From: VRUE01 sp963704515
Lineage (GTDB): Bacteria > Actinomycetota > Thermoleophilia > Solirubrobacterales > 70-9
Direction of reading: 5' to 3'
Assembly (NCBI GenBank): GCA_963704515.1
Contig: OY969913.1
Location: 992,001 to 1,056,000 of the forward strand
DNA length: 64,000 bases
Shown here: in pieces, positions 8,861 through 16,986 of the stretch
How positions within the stretch are numbered: position 1 is the stretch's first letter
Layout: every line of letters starts with the position of its first letter
Program-made: the position numbers and the translations under genes
Notes under the pieces: model-generated
Told to the model about the DNA's origin: nothing
Databases searched by the model: none
What the model saw: only the letters and a program-made list of their open reading frames with translations

Positions 8861-8956
8861 GCGCCCGTAGCTCAGTGGTCAACGGGGTTTTAACGAGCCC
8901 CAAAGAGCGCCGGTCTTTCAAGCCGGAGGTCGAGAGTTCGATTCTCTCCGGGCGCA
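8861..8956 (+). tRNA. tRNA-Glu (anticodon TTC) with extended D arm
   Basis: The acceptor stem (GCGCCCG/CGGGCGC), T arm (GAGAG-TTCGATT-CTCTC) and anticodon arm (CCGGT-CTTTCAA-GCCGG, anticodon TTC) are all intact. The gene is 96 nt because the D loop, between GCTC and GAGC, is 31 nt instead of 7-11. The extra about 20 nt (near 8883-8902) can form its own hairpin, GGGGTTT-TAAC-GAGCCCC. It is either a functional tRNA with an extended D arm, a tRNA with a removable insert, or a decayed copy. Confidence 0.75.
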
Positions 8957-9009
8957 TTCCGCGGGCCTGTTCAGGGGGCGCTCGGTCCCTGTCGGCGCCT
9001 GCTCCGCCG

Positions 9010-9657
9010 TCAGCCGCCGAGGCCGCCGAAGACGGCGAACGCGTTTGGGGGGCGCTCGTCGTAGGCCTCTTGCCAGGTTCCCTCGACGGCGACCTTGCTC
9101 CCGGGCGGCGCCTCTTCGCGGATGCGATCGGCCAGGGCTCTGGCGCTCTGCTCGTCGGCGGCGCCGACGAGGACGTACTTCCAGCGGCGGACCGTGGGGA
9201 CGCCCTCGCTGTCGAGGCGCTTGGCGAGCTCGACCGAGTCGTGGCGGGAGGGGAGGTCGATGCGGACCTCGAACTGCGCTTCGCCGGATTCTTCGCTTTC
9301 GCGGCGCTCGGTTGCCATCAGCTCGGCGCGCTCGGCGGCTCGCGCGGCCTCGCTTTCGGGAAGCGGCTGATCCGGGTCCTCCCACTCCTCGGCGATCGGA
9401 TGCCAGCGCCTCAGCTCGGTGTCCAGCCGCCAGCCATACTTGTCACCGAGCCGTTTCACGACCTGGGCCGCGGCGTCGATCTGCTCCCTCGCGCCCGCGT
9501 ACAGGAAGACCGTCGTGCCGTTGCGGCTGACGATCACGCGGTCGGCGAAGGCGGTGCTCAGGTCGTGTTCGAGCTCGCGCGCCTCCAGCCGATCCATCAA
9601 GCCGGAGACGTGTCCGGGATCGCGCAGGTCCACCCGAAGTCGCCAGTCGTCGTCCAC
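9010..9657 (-). CDS. Conserved hypothetical protein with two similar halves
   Basis: From GTG 9657 this is a 215-residue cytoplasmic protein. Residues about 1-65 (DWRLRVDL...) and about 125-200 (FEVRIDLPSRHDSVELAKRL...) look like two copies of a small alpha/beta domain, joined by a charged Glu/Arg-rich linker. There is no catalytic motif. The frame is open further to 9717, but TAGCCT lies 8 nt before GTG 9657, the same spacing as in other genes here, which supports this start. The function is unknown. It could be a small regulatory or binding protein. Confidence 0.7.
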   Translation of the reverse strand: MDDDWRLRVDLRDPGHVSGLMDRLEARELEHDLSTAFADRVIVSRNGTTVFLYAGAREQIDAAAQVVKRLGDKYGWRLDTELRRWHPIAEEWEDPDQPLPESEAARAAERAELMATERRESEESGEAQFEVRIDLPSRHDSVELAKRLDSEGVPTVRRWKYVLVGAADEQSARALADRIREEAPPGSKVAVEGTWQEAYDERPPNAFAVFGGLGG

Positions 9658-9665
9658 GCCGTGGA

Positions 9666-9671
9666 AGGCTA
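9666..9671 (-). promoter_or_regulatory. -10 box of a predicted leaderless promoter (gene at 9657)
   Basis: TAGCCT on the minus strand, 8 nt before GTG 9657. Confidence 0.45.
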
Positions 9672-9878
9672 GTGGCAAGCGCGGGAACCGGCCGCGCGAC
9701 GAGCATTGGTCGACCACGCCACTTCAAGTATTGGGTACGACCGGGATCTTGCAGCGAAAAGTTCTTTCGCCCTCGCCGCGTTCCTTGCCTCGACTAGAAG
9801 CGCTCCGGCGCGGGCGGGTGGATTGGCTCCCCGCCGCCTGGGTGCGCACCAGTGCAGTTCATCGAAGGGAGACGCCCA

Positions 9879-12800
9879 GTGCTGGCAGGAATCGGCAGGA
9901 ACGAGGACTCGTCCATTCGCAACCGCTACCGGATCGCGGTCGCGCTGATCGCGGCCTGCGTCGCGGCCCTTGCGGCCTGCGCCTTCGCGCCGCTCGCCGG
10001 CGCCGATTCGCTCGGGCCGATCGACTTCGAGTCCTACGGCCTCGGCAACATCGACGGCCAGGAAGGCTGGTCGAAGACCGGCTCCTTCGACTCCGAAGTG
10101 GCGAGCGTCGGCAGCTTCGCGAACGCTTCGGGCTACGGATTTGGCAGCAAGGCGCTGCGCATCTCCAACGCGGTCACCAGCGGCTCCTTCGGCGATCAGA
10201 CCTTCAGCCCCGGGCTCTCCGCCCCGGTGAGCGAGTCGAGCCCGCGCACGCACTTCGACGCGAGCTTCAAGATCGGCTCGACCGAGGCCGCCGCCCAGAG
10301 CGGGCTCAGCCTCTCGGTCAGCCCAGACGCCGGCGACGGCTCGCGGGTCAGCTACCTGCGCTTCGAGGACCAGGCCGACGGGATTCACGTCTTCTTCGAC
10401 GACGTCACCGATCCCGGTCCCCTCGGCACCGAAGCCGAATTCAACGAGACCGAGCTGGCCACGCTCAGCCGCGCCAGCGCCCACACGATCCGCTTCTCGA
10501 TCGACTTCGTTCCCGGTCCCGCCAACGACGTGGTGAAGATCTACATCGACGGGGCCCTGACGATCACCGGCACCACCTGGGAGGACTACTACCGCTTCGA
10601 CCCCGAGCAGGACGGCAACGGCCACGTCGTCCCCGGCGTCTCCAAGCTGCTCTTCCGCGAGGCGGGGACGAAAGACGCCGCCAACGCCGGCCAGGGCTTC
10701 CTGATCGACGACGTCTCGCTCTCCTCGAGCTTCGCCTCCCCGGCAACCGTCAACGACGACACCAGCGGCTCGGGCCCGGCCGGCTCGCACTGCGCCACGG
10801 CCGACTACTCGACGATCGGCGAAGCGGTGGCGGAGATGCCGGCCGGCTCGACGATCCTCGTCTGCGGTGGCGAATACGAAGAAAACGTCAAGGTCGACAA
10901 GCAGCTGACGATCCGCGGTGACGGCGACGAAAGCGTCGTCTACCCGGCGCTCGACGGCCCGACCTGCGGCGCCGGCTCCCTCTGCCCGGAAGCGAGCAAC
11001 GTCTTCCTCGTCCAGTCCAGCGACGTGACGATCGAACACCTGCTGATCGACGGCGACAACCCGAACATCAACGGGACCGGCACGATCGAGGCCCGCAACG
11101 GGATCGTCACCGACCACACGCTCGGGCCGGTCTTCAACAACCTTGACGTCAACCACACGACCGTCCGCGACATCTACCTTCGCGGCATCTACGCCTCGAC
11201 CGGCGGCAGCTTCGCCTTCGACCACGACACGGTCGAACACGTCACCTCCGACCCCGCCTCGATCGCGATCTTCAACTACGGCGGCGCCGGCTCGATGACC
11301 GACAACACGGTCAGCGACGCCAGCGACGCGATCTCCTCCAACCACTCGCGCGGCGTGACGATGACCGGCAACACGGTCACCGACTCGAGCAGCGGCCTGC
11401 ACACCGACAACGCCGGCGACGGCGGCGGCTCCGCCGACGAGATCGCCGGCAACACGGTCAGCGAATGCAAGGAAGACGGCTACGGCATCTGGGTCTTCGT
11501 CCCCTACATCGCGCCGCAGGTCCACGACAACACGGTCAGCGGCTGCGCGGTCGGGCTCGGCGCCTTCGGCGGCAAGTTCCCCTCGGGCTCGCCGGTCACG
11601 CCGGTCTTCACCGGCAACGAAGTCGACGGCAGCGGCGCCACGGTCTCCTCGGGGACCACGGTCGGCGCCTGGCTCGACACGACCACCTTCGGCTACGGCG
11701 AAACCGACAACGACGTCCAGCTGACCGGCAACACGATCCGCAACTTCGACGAAGGCGTCTACCTCGGCGAGGCGGGCGGCGCCAGCCTCACGGTCAACGC
11801 CTCCTTCAACCGCATCGTCGGCAACGGCGCCGGGCTCGTCTCGGCAACCGGCACGACCGGCAACTTCGAGAACAACTGGTGGGGCTGCAACGCGGGCCCC
11901 AACCACGCCGGCTGCGACAGCGCCGCCGGCCCGGCTGACTTCGACCCCTGGTTGGTGCTGGGGATCGGCGCCAGCCCGGCGAGCGTGCCCGCCAACGGCA
12001 GCTCGACGATCACCGCCGACCTCACCCACAACTCGAACGGCGCCCTCGCCGGGACCCAGTTCCCCGACGGCGTGACGGCGGCGTTCGCGACCAACTACGG
12101 CTCGATCCCGACGCCGAAATCGACCGCCTCCGGCCAGGCCTCGAGCCCGCTCACGGCCGGCCCCGGCCCGGGCGGCGCGCACGTCAGCACCACGGTCGAC
12201 AACCAGACCGTCAGCCTCAACGTGCACGTCGGCAGCTCCGGCTACGTGGTCAACGACGACCTGGTCGGACCCGGCCCGGGCGGCGCCGACTGCGAACACC
12301 CGGACTCGAGCACGATCCAGGGCGCGGTCGAAGAAGCGCCCCCCGGCTCGACGATCCTCGTCTGCGCCGGCACCTACACAGAACAGGTCGACATCGGCAA
12401 GCCGCTCACCGTGCTCGGCGACTCGGCCGCCGACACGACGGTCAAGGCGCCCGCCTCGCTGGCGACGAAGTTCACCACCAGCGGGCCGAACAAGCCGGTC
12501 GTCTACGTCCACGGCGCGACGGTCGCGCTGCGCAACCTGACGATCGACGGCGACGGCCGGGGCAACGCCAACAACCGCCTGGTCGGCGTCGCCTTCCACA
12601 ACGCCGGCGGCAGCCTGCGCAACAGCGCCGTCGTCCACGTCCGCAACGAACCGCTCGACGGCGTGCAGGCGGGCGTCGGCCTGCTGGCCGCCAACGAAGA
12701 CGGCGAAGGCCGCGACCTGCTGGTCCGCGGCAACCGCTTCGCCGACTTCCAGAAGAACGCGATCGTCGTCACCGGCGCCGGCCTCAGCGCCGACGTCAGC

Positions 12801-14531
12801 AACAACGACATCGAAGGCGCCGGCGCGACCACGACGATCGCCCAGAACGGCGTTCAGGTCGGCCAGGGCGCGGGCGGCTCGGTCGCCGGCAACCAGATCC
12901 GCGAGATCGAATACTCGCCCAACACCTGGTGCGCGGGCGGCGTCCTGCTGCTCGAAGCGGGGGAGACCACGGTCACCGGCAACACGCTCGAAGGCGTCCA
13001 GTGCGGCATCTACGGGCAGGAAAGCGGCGGCGCCGAGATCGACGGCAACACGCTGCTCGGCAGCCGCTACGCGGTGAGCCTCTTCGACAACGCGGCAACG
13101 GTCGACGGCAACACGATCGACGCCCGCGGCGCCGGCTTCCCCGACTCGGAGGGCATCTTCGCCGCCCAGTACGCGGTGAGCCAGGGCTTCCTGGTCAAGG
13201 CCGACGGCAACACGCTGCTCGGCAACGCCGAAGCGGCGCTCGCCCTCGGCGACTACAGCGAAGACGCCTTCGCGGCGCGGATGGAGGCCCACTTCAACCG
13301 CATCGCCGGCAACGGCGCCGGCGCGCTCGACGAAGGCGCCGGCCCGCTCGAAGCCCAGGACAACTGGTGGGGCTGCAACGCCGGCCCCGGCGAACCGGGC
13401 TGCGACACGACCGAAGAAGAAATCGAAGGCTCGATCGACGCCTCGCCGTGGCTGGTGCTGCGACTGCTCGCCAGCCCGTCCATTGTCTACAAGGAACTCG
13501 GCCAGTCGCAGCTGACCGCGGACCTGACCCACGACTCGAACGGCAGGGTCGCCGGCAGCGGCTTCCCGGACGGCACCGCGGTGGCGTTCGGCGCCACCGG
13601 CGGCAGCGTTTCGCCGGGCAGCGACGAAACCGTCGGCGGGCGTGCCCAGAGCATGTTCGGCGCCGGCGCCGCGCTGCTTACCGCCGACGCCACGGCGACC
13701 CTCGACGGCCAGACGGTGCACGCGCCGATCGAGATCGTCGAACCGCCGGAAGGCCCGGAAGGCAAAGAAGGTCCGGAAGGCAAAGAAGGGCCTGAAGGGC
13801 CTGAAGGCCCCGAAGGACCGCAGGGCGAAGAAGGCCCCGAAGGACCCGAAGGCCCGCAAGGGGAAGAAGGACCCGAAGGCCCCGAAGGACCGCAGGGGGA
13901 AGAAGGCGCGGAAGGGCCCGAAGGTCCGGAAGGCCACGAAGGTCCGGAAGGCCCAGAAGGCCCAGAAGGCCATGAAGGACCCGAAGGCCCAGAAGGTCAT
14001 GAAGGGCCTGAAGGCCCCGAAGGACCGCAGGGCGAAACCGGCCCCGAAGGCCCGGAAGGGCCCGAAGGCAAACAGGGCCACCAGGGCGACAAGGGCGAAC
14101 GGGGCGACGACGGCTCGCCCGGCAAAGAAGGCAAAGAAGGGCCCCAGGGCAAAGAAGGCCCGCGCGGCAAATCCGGCAAAGGCAAGGGCCGTTCACTCGC
14201 CCTGAAGCGGAAGATGAGCGCCGGGTTCGTGCGTCCGGTGGCCCCGGTCCGCCGGGGCAAGGCGCAGGTGAAGATCGCCTGCTCGGGCACGATCGCCAAC
14301 CGTTGCGTCGGCACCCTGGTGCTGCGCGCCGGGGGCACCGCCCGCAAGGCCGCCTTCTCGGTCCACCGCGGCAAGCGCACGGTGGTCCGTGTCCCGCTCA
14401 GTGCCGACCTGCTGGCCAAGCTGGCGGCGGCGCGCGAAGAAGGCGAAGGCCTGCAGGCGCGGCTCTTCGCCCGCACCTCGCAGACCTCCGGCGCGCCGAC
14501 GATCACCAGCCGGTTGATCCGCCTCAAGTGA
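9879..14531 (+). CDS. Giant secreted protein: two beta-helix/Ig-like modules plus collagen-like stalk
   Basis: A 1550-residue protein. GTG 9879 is preceded by GAAGGGA; an earlier in-frame GTG at 9852 has no RBS. Layout: signal or transmembrane segment (to about 44); a jelly-roll-like domain (45-285); module 1, a right-handed beta-helix of NosD/pectate-lyase type (288-665) plus an Ig-like domain (670-785); module 2, a second beta-helix (788-1162) plus Ig-like domain (1165-1290); 48 perfect Gly-X-Y triplets (1292-1435), mostly GPE; and a basic beta-rich C-terminal domain. The modules begin with matching text (AGSTILVCGGEY and PGSTILVCAGTY), so module 2 arose by duplication. It is probably a cell-surface or extracellular fibre, perhaps sugar-binding. 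Confidence 0.9.
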   Translation: MLAGIGRNEDSSIRNRYRIAVALIAACVAALAACAFAPLAGADSLGPIDFESYGLGNIDGQEGWSKTGSFDSEVASVGSFANASGYGFGSKALRISNAVTSGSFGDQTFSPGLSAPVSESSPRTHFDASFKIGSTEAAAQSGLSLSVSPDAGDGSRVSYLRFEDQADGIHVFFDDVTDPGPLGTEAEFNETELATLSRASAHTIRFSIDFVPGPANDVVKIYIDGALTITGTTWEDYYRFDPEQDGNGHVVPGVSKLLFREAGTKDAANAGQGFLIDDVSLSSSFASPATVNDDTSGSGPAGSHCATADYSTIGEAVAEMPAGSTILVCGGEYEENVKVDKQLTIRGDGDESVVYPALDGPTCGAGSLCPEASNVFLVQSSDVTIEHLLIDGDNPNINGTGTIEARNGIVTDHTLGPVFNNLDVNHTTVRDIYLRGIYASTGGSFAFDHDTVEHVTSDPASIAIFNYGGAGSMTDNTVSDASDAISSNHSRGVTMTGNTVTDSSSGLHTDNAGDGGGSADEIAGNTVSECKEDGYGIWVFVPYIAPQVHDNTVSGCAVGLGAFGGKFPSGSPVTPVFTGNEVDGSGATVSSGTTVGAWLDTTTFGYGETDNDVQLTGNTIRNFDEGVYLGEAGGASLTVNASFNRIVGNGAGLVSATGTTGNFENNWWGCNAGPNHAGCDSAAGPADFDPWLVLGIGASPASVPANGSSTITADLTHNSNGALAGTQFPDGVTAAFATNYGSIPTPKSTASGQASSPLTAGPGPGGAHVSTTVDNQTVSLNVHVGSSGYVVNDDLVGPGPGGADCEHPDSSTIQGAVEEAPPGSTILVCAGTYTEQVDIGKPLTVLGDSAADTTVKAPASLATKFTTSGPNKPVVYVHGATVALRNLTIDGDGRGNANNRLVGVAFHNAGGSLRNSAVVHVRNEPLDGVQAGVGLLAANEDGEGRDLLVRGNRFADFQKNAIVVTGAGLSADVSNNDIEGAGATTTIAQNGVQVGQGAGGSVAGNQIREIEYSPNTWCAGGVLLLEAGETTVTGNTLEGVQCGIYGQESGGAEIDGNTLLGSRYAVSLFDNAATVDGNTIDARGAGFPDSEGIFAAQYAVSQGFLVKADGNTLLGNAEAALALGDYSEDAFAARMEAHFNRIAGNGAGALDEGAGPLEAQDNWWGCNAGPGEPGCDTTEEEIEGSIDASPWLVLRLLASPSIVYKELGQSQLTADLTHDSNGRVAGSGFPDGTAVAFGATGGSVSPGSDETVGGRAQSMFGAGAALLTADATATLDGQTVHAPIEIVEPPEGPEGKEGPEGKEGPEGPEGPEGPQGEEGPEGPEGPQGEEGPEGPEGPQGEEGAEGPEGPEGHEGPEGPEGPEGHEGPEGPEGHEGPEGPEGPQGETGPEGPEGPEGKQGHQGDKGERGDDGSPGKEGKEGPQGKEGPRGKSGKGKGRSLALKRKMSAGFVRPVAPVRRGKAQVKIACSGTIANRCVGTLVLRAGGTARKAAFSVHRGKRTVVRVPLSADLLAKLAAAREEGEGLQARLFARTSQTSGAPTITSRLIRLK
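13752..14183 (+). repeat. Collagen-like coding repeat, 48 Gly-X-Y triplets
   Basis: The reading frame has Gly at every third residue without a break for 144 residues. The commonest triplet is GPE, followed by GPQ, GEE, GHE and GKE. At DNA level this gives a degenerate 9-bp repeat. Pro in X and charged residues in Y fit a bacterial collagen triple helix stabilised by charge pairs. Confidence 0.95.
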
Positions 14532-14561
14532 GCTGAAAGAACCCGTTCATCCTCCTCAAAA

Positions 14562-14603
14562 GTGAGGGGACCGTTCGTCCAGACGGGCGAGCGGTCCTCT
14601 CAC
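14562..14603 (+). terminator. Hairpin after the giant surface gene
   Basis: A 12-bp stem (GTGAGGGGACCG with CGGTCCTCTCAC, one G-T pair) encloses an 18-nt loop, 30 nt after the stop codon. There is no T tract, so its strength as a terminator is uncertain. Confidence 0.5.
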
Positions 14604-14606
14604 CCG

Positions 14607-14633
14607 CATGAGTCGCGGCCGATGCGACTCATG
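14607..14633 (+). promoter_or_regulatory. Perfect 10-bp inverted repeat touching the start codon
   Basis: CATGAGTCGC and GCGACTCATG flank a 7-nt loop, and the last base is the G of the GTG start of the downstream metallopeptidase. It could be an operator or an RNA hairpin that masks the start. Confidence 0.4.
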
Positions 14634-15688
14634 TGTTCAGGCGTGGACAAGCACTCGGCGCGCTCGCCCTCCTCGCGGCGGGGCTGACCCTCGCCGCCCA
14701 GGCGGGTTCAGCCACGGCGGCAACCCGCGAGCCGCTCTCGCGGATCCTCCACCCGCCCCGGCTGGCGGCCTTCGGCTACGGCCGGCAGCGCCTGCGCCCC
14801 GACGCCCGGGCGCTGCGGGCGATGGCCCGCGCCTCCTCGCGCCGCTTCGCCGGCGCCGGCGGCGAATTCCAGATCACCTCCTCCCACTACGGCCCGGCCG
14901 CGATCGCCTCCGTCGCTCGCACGCTGCGCTCGCTCGACCACGGCCCGGAGATGTCGACCCTCAGCGTCTACGTCGCCACCCCGGCCGAAATCCACCGGAC
15001 CTGCGGCGCCGGCGTCGTCGCCTGCTACGTGCCGAGCGAATCGAAGATGGTCGTCTCCGGCGTCGACCGCCCGGTGGCCGGTGTCCCCCGCGCCTTCGCC
15101 ATCGCCCACGAGTACGGCCACCACGTCGCCAACAGCGAGAGCGCCGACGCCCAGCCGGCGCTCGAGGCGGGCACGATCCGCTGGGCGACCTACGAGCGCG
15201 TCTGCCAGCTGACCCGCGCCCACCGCCTCTTCCCCGGCAACCAGGGTGCCCACTACTGGGAAGACCCCGAGGAGGCCTTCGCTCAGTCCTTCGCCGACCT
15301 CAACCGCCCCGCCGCCGGGGTCTCCTGGCAGTACACCTCGCTGCTGCAGCCGACCAGCGCCGCCCTCGCCAAGATCCACGCCGACATTGCCCATCCCTGG
15401 AGCGGCCCGATCACCCGGACCTGGCGCGCCGCCCCGACCGCCGGCTCACCCGTCACCCGCCGCATCCGCACCCCCCTTGACGGCAAGGTCTCCGTCGCCC
15501 TCCAGTCCGCTCCCGGCGCCGGCCTCCGCCTGATCCTCCGCGACCCCGAACGGAACCGGGTCGTCGCCCACGCCGCCACCGGCCCCGAAGGAACCGCAAG
15601 CCTCGCCTACCCCAACTGCGGCCACGCCGCCCTCACCCTCGAAGTTCGCGGCGCCGCCGGCTTCCAAGCCGCGATCACCAGGCCATAG
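14633..15688 (+). CDS. Secreted zinc metallopeptidase (HExxH)
   Basis: A 351-residue protein starting at GTG 14633 with a signal peptide (RRGQALGALALLAAGLTLAA). HEYGH at residues 159-163 is the zincin motif, with His159/163 as ligands and Glu160 as base. A downstream acidic EDPEEAF segment (about 208-214) could supply the third ligand, as in gluzincins. The C-terminal about 80 residues are beta-rich (KVSVALQSAPGAGLRL...). It resembles small secreted neutral metalloproteases of unassigned substrate. A 10-bp inverted repeat ends on its start codon. Confidence 0.8.
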   Translation: MFRRGQALGALALLAAGLTLAAQAGSATAATREPLSRILHPPRLAAFGYGRQRLRPDARALRAMARASSRRFAGAGGEFQITSSHYGPAAIASVARTLRSLDHGPEMSTLSVYVATPAEIHRTCGAGVVACYVPSESKMVVSGVDRPVAGVPRAFAIAHEYGHHVANSESADAQPALEAGTIRWATYERVCQLTRAHRLFPGNQGAHYWEDPEEAFAQSFADLNRPAAGVSWQYTSLLQPTSAALAKIHADIAHPWSGPITRTWRAAPTAGSPVTRRIRTPLDGKVSVALQSAPGAGLRLILRDPERNRVVAHAATGPEGTASLAYPNCGHAALTLEVRGAAGFQAAITRP

Positions 15689-15715
15689 CGATATCGTATC
15701 GCCAGTTAGTGGCGC

Positions 15716-15721
15716 TATGAT
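15716..15721 (+). promoter_or_regulatory. -10 box of a predicted leaderless promoter (MazEF-like pair)
   Basis: TATGAT followed by 9 nt and GTG 15731. Just upstream lie the related half-sites TAGCGATATCG and TAGTGGCGCTA, where an autorepressing antitoxin could bind. Confidence 0.5.
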
Positions 15722-15730
15722 CTGTTTCCA

Positions 15731-15964
15731 GTGACCGCCACCGCCACGATTCGGGTCCCCCGCGACACTCGCGACCTCCTCGCCGCCCGCGCTCGTCAGC
15801 GCGGCGTCTCGCTTTCTGCTCTGCTCACCGAGTTTGCCCTGCGCGCCGAGCGGGCCGAGGCGCTGCGCTCCGAGCGCGAAGCGACGCGCGCCGAAGTAGG
15901 GGATCCCAAGGCCCTCGCCGAGGCCGGCCTCTGGGAGGCGACGCTTGGCGATGGCCTCGACTGA
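15731..15964 (+). CDS. Ribbon-helix-helix antitoxin, MazE/CopG-like
   Basis: A 77-residue protein. It begins with a short beta strand (ATIRVPRDTRD) and two helices (LLAARARQRGVSLSALLTEF), the ribbon-helix-helix DNA-binding layout, followed by a charged Arg/Glu C-terminal tail that would wrap the toxin. It overlaps the toxin gene by 14 bp. It should neutralise the MazF-like toxin and repress the operon from the promoter just upstream. Confidence 0.82.
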   Translation: MTATATIRVPRDTRDLLAARARQRGVSLSALLTEFALRAERAEALRSEREATRAEVGDPKALAEAGLWEATLGDGLD

Positions 15965-16313
15965 GCCCCGCCGCGGAGACATCTGGCTCGTATCCCTCGA
16001 GGCGGCCCGCCGCGGCGAGCCGGGAAAGAACCGGCCCGCGATAGTCGTCTCGGCTGACGAGCTGCTCACCGGCACCGAGCACGAGCTGGTTGTCGTCGTC
16101 CCCCTCTCCAGCTCGCTCCCGCACTCGGCGCTGCGTCCGCGGCTCGGCCCAGAGGCCGGCATCGACGGCGATTCCGCCGCGATACCGCGGGCGATTCGCA
16201 GCGTCTCCCGCAGCCGTCTCCTGCGCCGCATCGGCGAGGCGAGCCACGAGACGCTTGCCGAGGTCGAGGAGACCCTGGCGATCGTCCTCGGAATGCATCC
16301 GGCGACCGCGTAG
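15951..16313 (+). CDS. MazF/PemK-family endoribonuclease toxin
   Basis: A 120-residue protein from ATG 15951, inside the antitoxin 3' end. It has the MazF fold start RRGDIWLVSL, the conserved GKNRPAIVVSAD segment, then VVVVPLSSS and the helix ending in LAIVLG. MazF enzymes cut mRNA at short motifs when the antitoxin is degraded. A TTG six nt upstream in frame is less likely as the start. The gene looks intact. Confidence 0.88.
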   Translation: MASTEPRRGDIWLVSLEAARRGEPGKNRPAIVVSADELLTGTEHELVVVVPLSSSLPHSALRPRLGPEAGIDGDSAAIPRAIRSVSRSRLLRRIGEASHETLAEVEETLAIVLGMHPATA

Positions 16314-16339
16314 ACAGGCGCCGGGGCGGCAACGCCCAC

Positions 16340-16504
16340 TCACCGCGGAATCAGGCTGAACCCCTGGTCGTGAGCGGCCTTGCGAAGCTCTTCGTCCCAG
16401 CAGGCGAACTCGAGATCTTCGCCGGCGGCGAAGGAGAGCGCGCCGGCAAGATGGACCGCGTCAGCTGCGCCGGATAGAGGTTCTGCGACGACCCTCGACC
16501 ACAT
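16340..16504 (-). pseudogene. Remnant of a VapC-type PIN toxin
   Basis: In the frame after the antitoxin, 54 codons encode a typical PIN-domain C-terminus: ADAVHLAGALSFAAGEDLEF followed by ACWDEELRKAA and a terminal IPR. The N-terminal about 80 residues, with the first catalytic acids, are missing. The fragment overlaps the 3' end of the Phd antitoxin ORF, whose own tail (after ADYVVEGRR) looks scrambled. This fits an internal deletion that joined the antitoxin end to the toxin end. The neighbouring antitoxin is therefore probably an orphan. Confidence 0.75.
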
Positions 16505-16751
16505 AGTCCGCGGCGCTCTTGCCGGCGCCCCGGAGCTTGGTGGGCTCGGGCAGGTAGCGCGGCTCTTCGCTCGGTCGCACCGTGCCCGCGACGATCAGGG
16601 CGGCGAGGTGCGGTGGCGTCGCTGTGGAGAAGATTCGCGCCACCGGCCGGCCGCGCTTGATGATCGTGATCGCCTCGCCTTCCTCGACCCGGTCGATGAT
16701 CGAGCTGGCGCTGTCCTTGAGCTCGCGAATGCCTACCGAAGCCTTCGTCAT
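16461..16751 (-). CDS. Phd/YefM-family antitoxin
   Basis: A 96-residue protein from ATG 16751: ASVGIRELKDSASSIIDRVE, then GEAITIIKRGRPVARI. This is the standard Phd fold (strand, helix, beta-hairpin) that binds DNA and neutralises a VapC or Doc toxin. The frame is open upstream to 17057, but only this start gives the family N-terminus. The last residues (RRTSIRRS) follow the normal family end and probably come from the deletion that truncated vapC. Confidence 0.85.
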   Translation of the reverse strand: MTKASVGIRELKDSASSIIDRVEEGEAITIIKRGRPVARIFSTATPPHLAALIVAGTVRPSEEPRYLPEPTKLRGAGKSAADYVVEGRRRTSIRRS

Positions 16752-16797
16752 AAGTGGCCACATTCTGGCGCAGAGTGGCCAGGCGAAAGAAAAGGGC

Positions 16798-16826
16798 TTG
16801 ACAAGAGAAACATTGTTATCTACTCT
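16798..16826 (+). promoter_or_regulatory. Strong sigma-70-type promoter
   Basis: A perfect TTGACA at 16798-16803, a 17-bp spacer and TACTCT at 16821-16826, in a locally AT-rich patch. It directs transcription towards the collagen-like gene at 16987 with a leader of about 155 nt. Confidence 0.7.
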
Positions 16827-16832
16827 CTCGTC

Positions 16833-16986
16833 CAGATCGAGAAACACGGATGTCAATTTTCCTGGATCTCGGTCGATGGCCCGCTCACTGAGCGGGTGGG
16901 ACACAGGGACATAACCGAGCCTCGAGGAAGCCGCCATAGGGAGGCGGTGGGCAGAGGGGCTCACGGGACAAGGAGAAGAGATTTCG
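16833..16986 (+). promoter_or_regulatory. Structured 5' leader of the collagen-like gene
   Basis: About 154 nt between the promoter and the ATG. Visible helices: CTCGGT (16868-16873) with ACCGAG (16914-16919), enclosing CCCGCTC-ACT-GAGCGGG (16880-16896); then CCGCC (16931-16935) with GGCGG (16943-16947). AAGGAG lies at 16970-16975. It is a candidate cis-acting RNA. I could not match it to a known riboswitch class. Confidence 0.4.

Noticed and set aside
8861..8956. tRNA-Sec or tRNA-Ser reading of the 96-nt tRNA
   Set aside because: The variable loop is only about 5 nt and the anticodon loop places TTC at 34-36; the extra length is in the D loop.
9669..14081. 1470-codon open frame on the minus strand
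   Set aside because: It is exactly antisense to the repetitive surface gene and has no signal, domain or start site; codon bias of the real gene explains it.
13752..14183. CRISPR-like or satellite repeat
   Set aside because: The periodicity is 9 bp and in frame, fully explained by Gly-X-Y coding. No CRISPR array or cas gene was seen anywhere in the window.
16833..16986. Cyclic di-GMP (GEMM) or other known riboswitch
   Set aside because: The conserved core bases of those classes are not recognisable; kept only as a structured leader.
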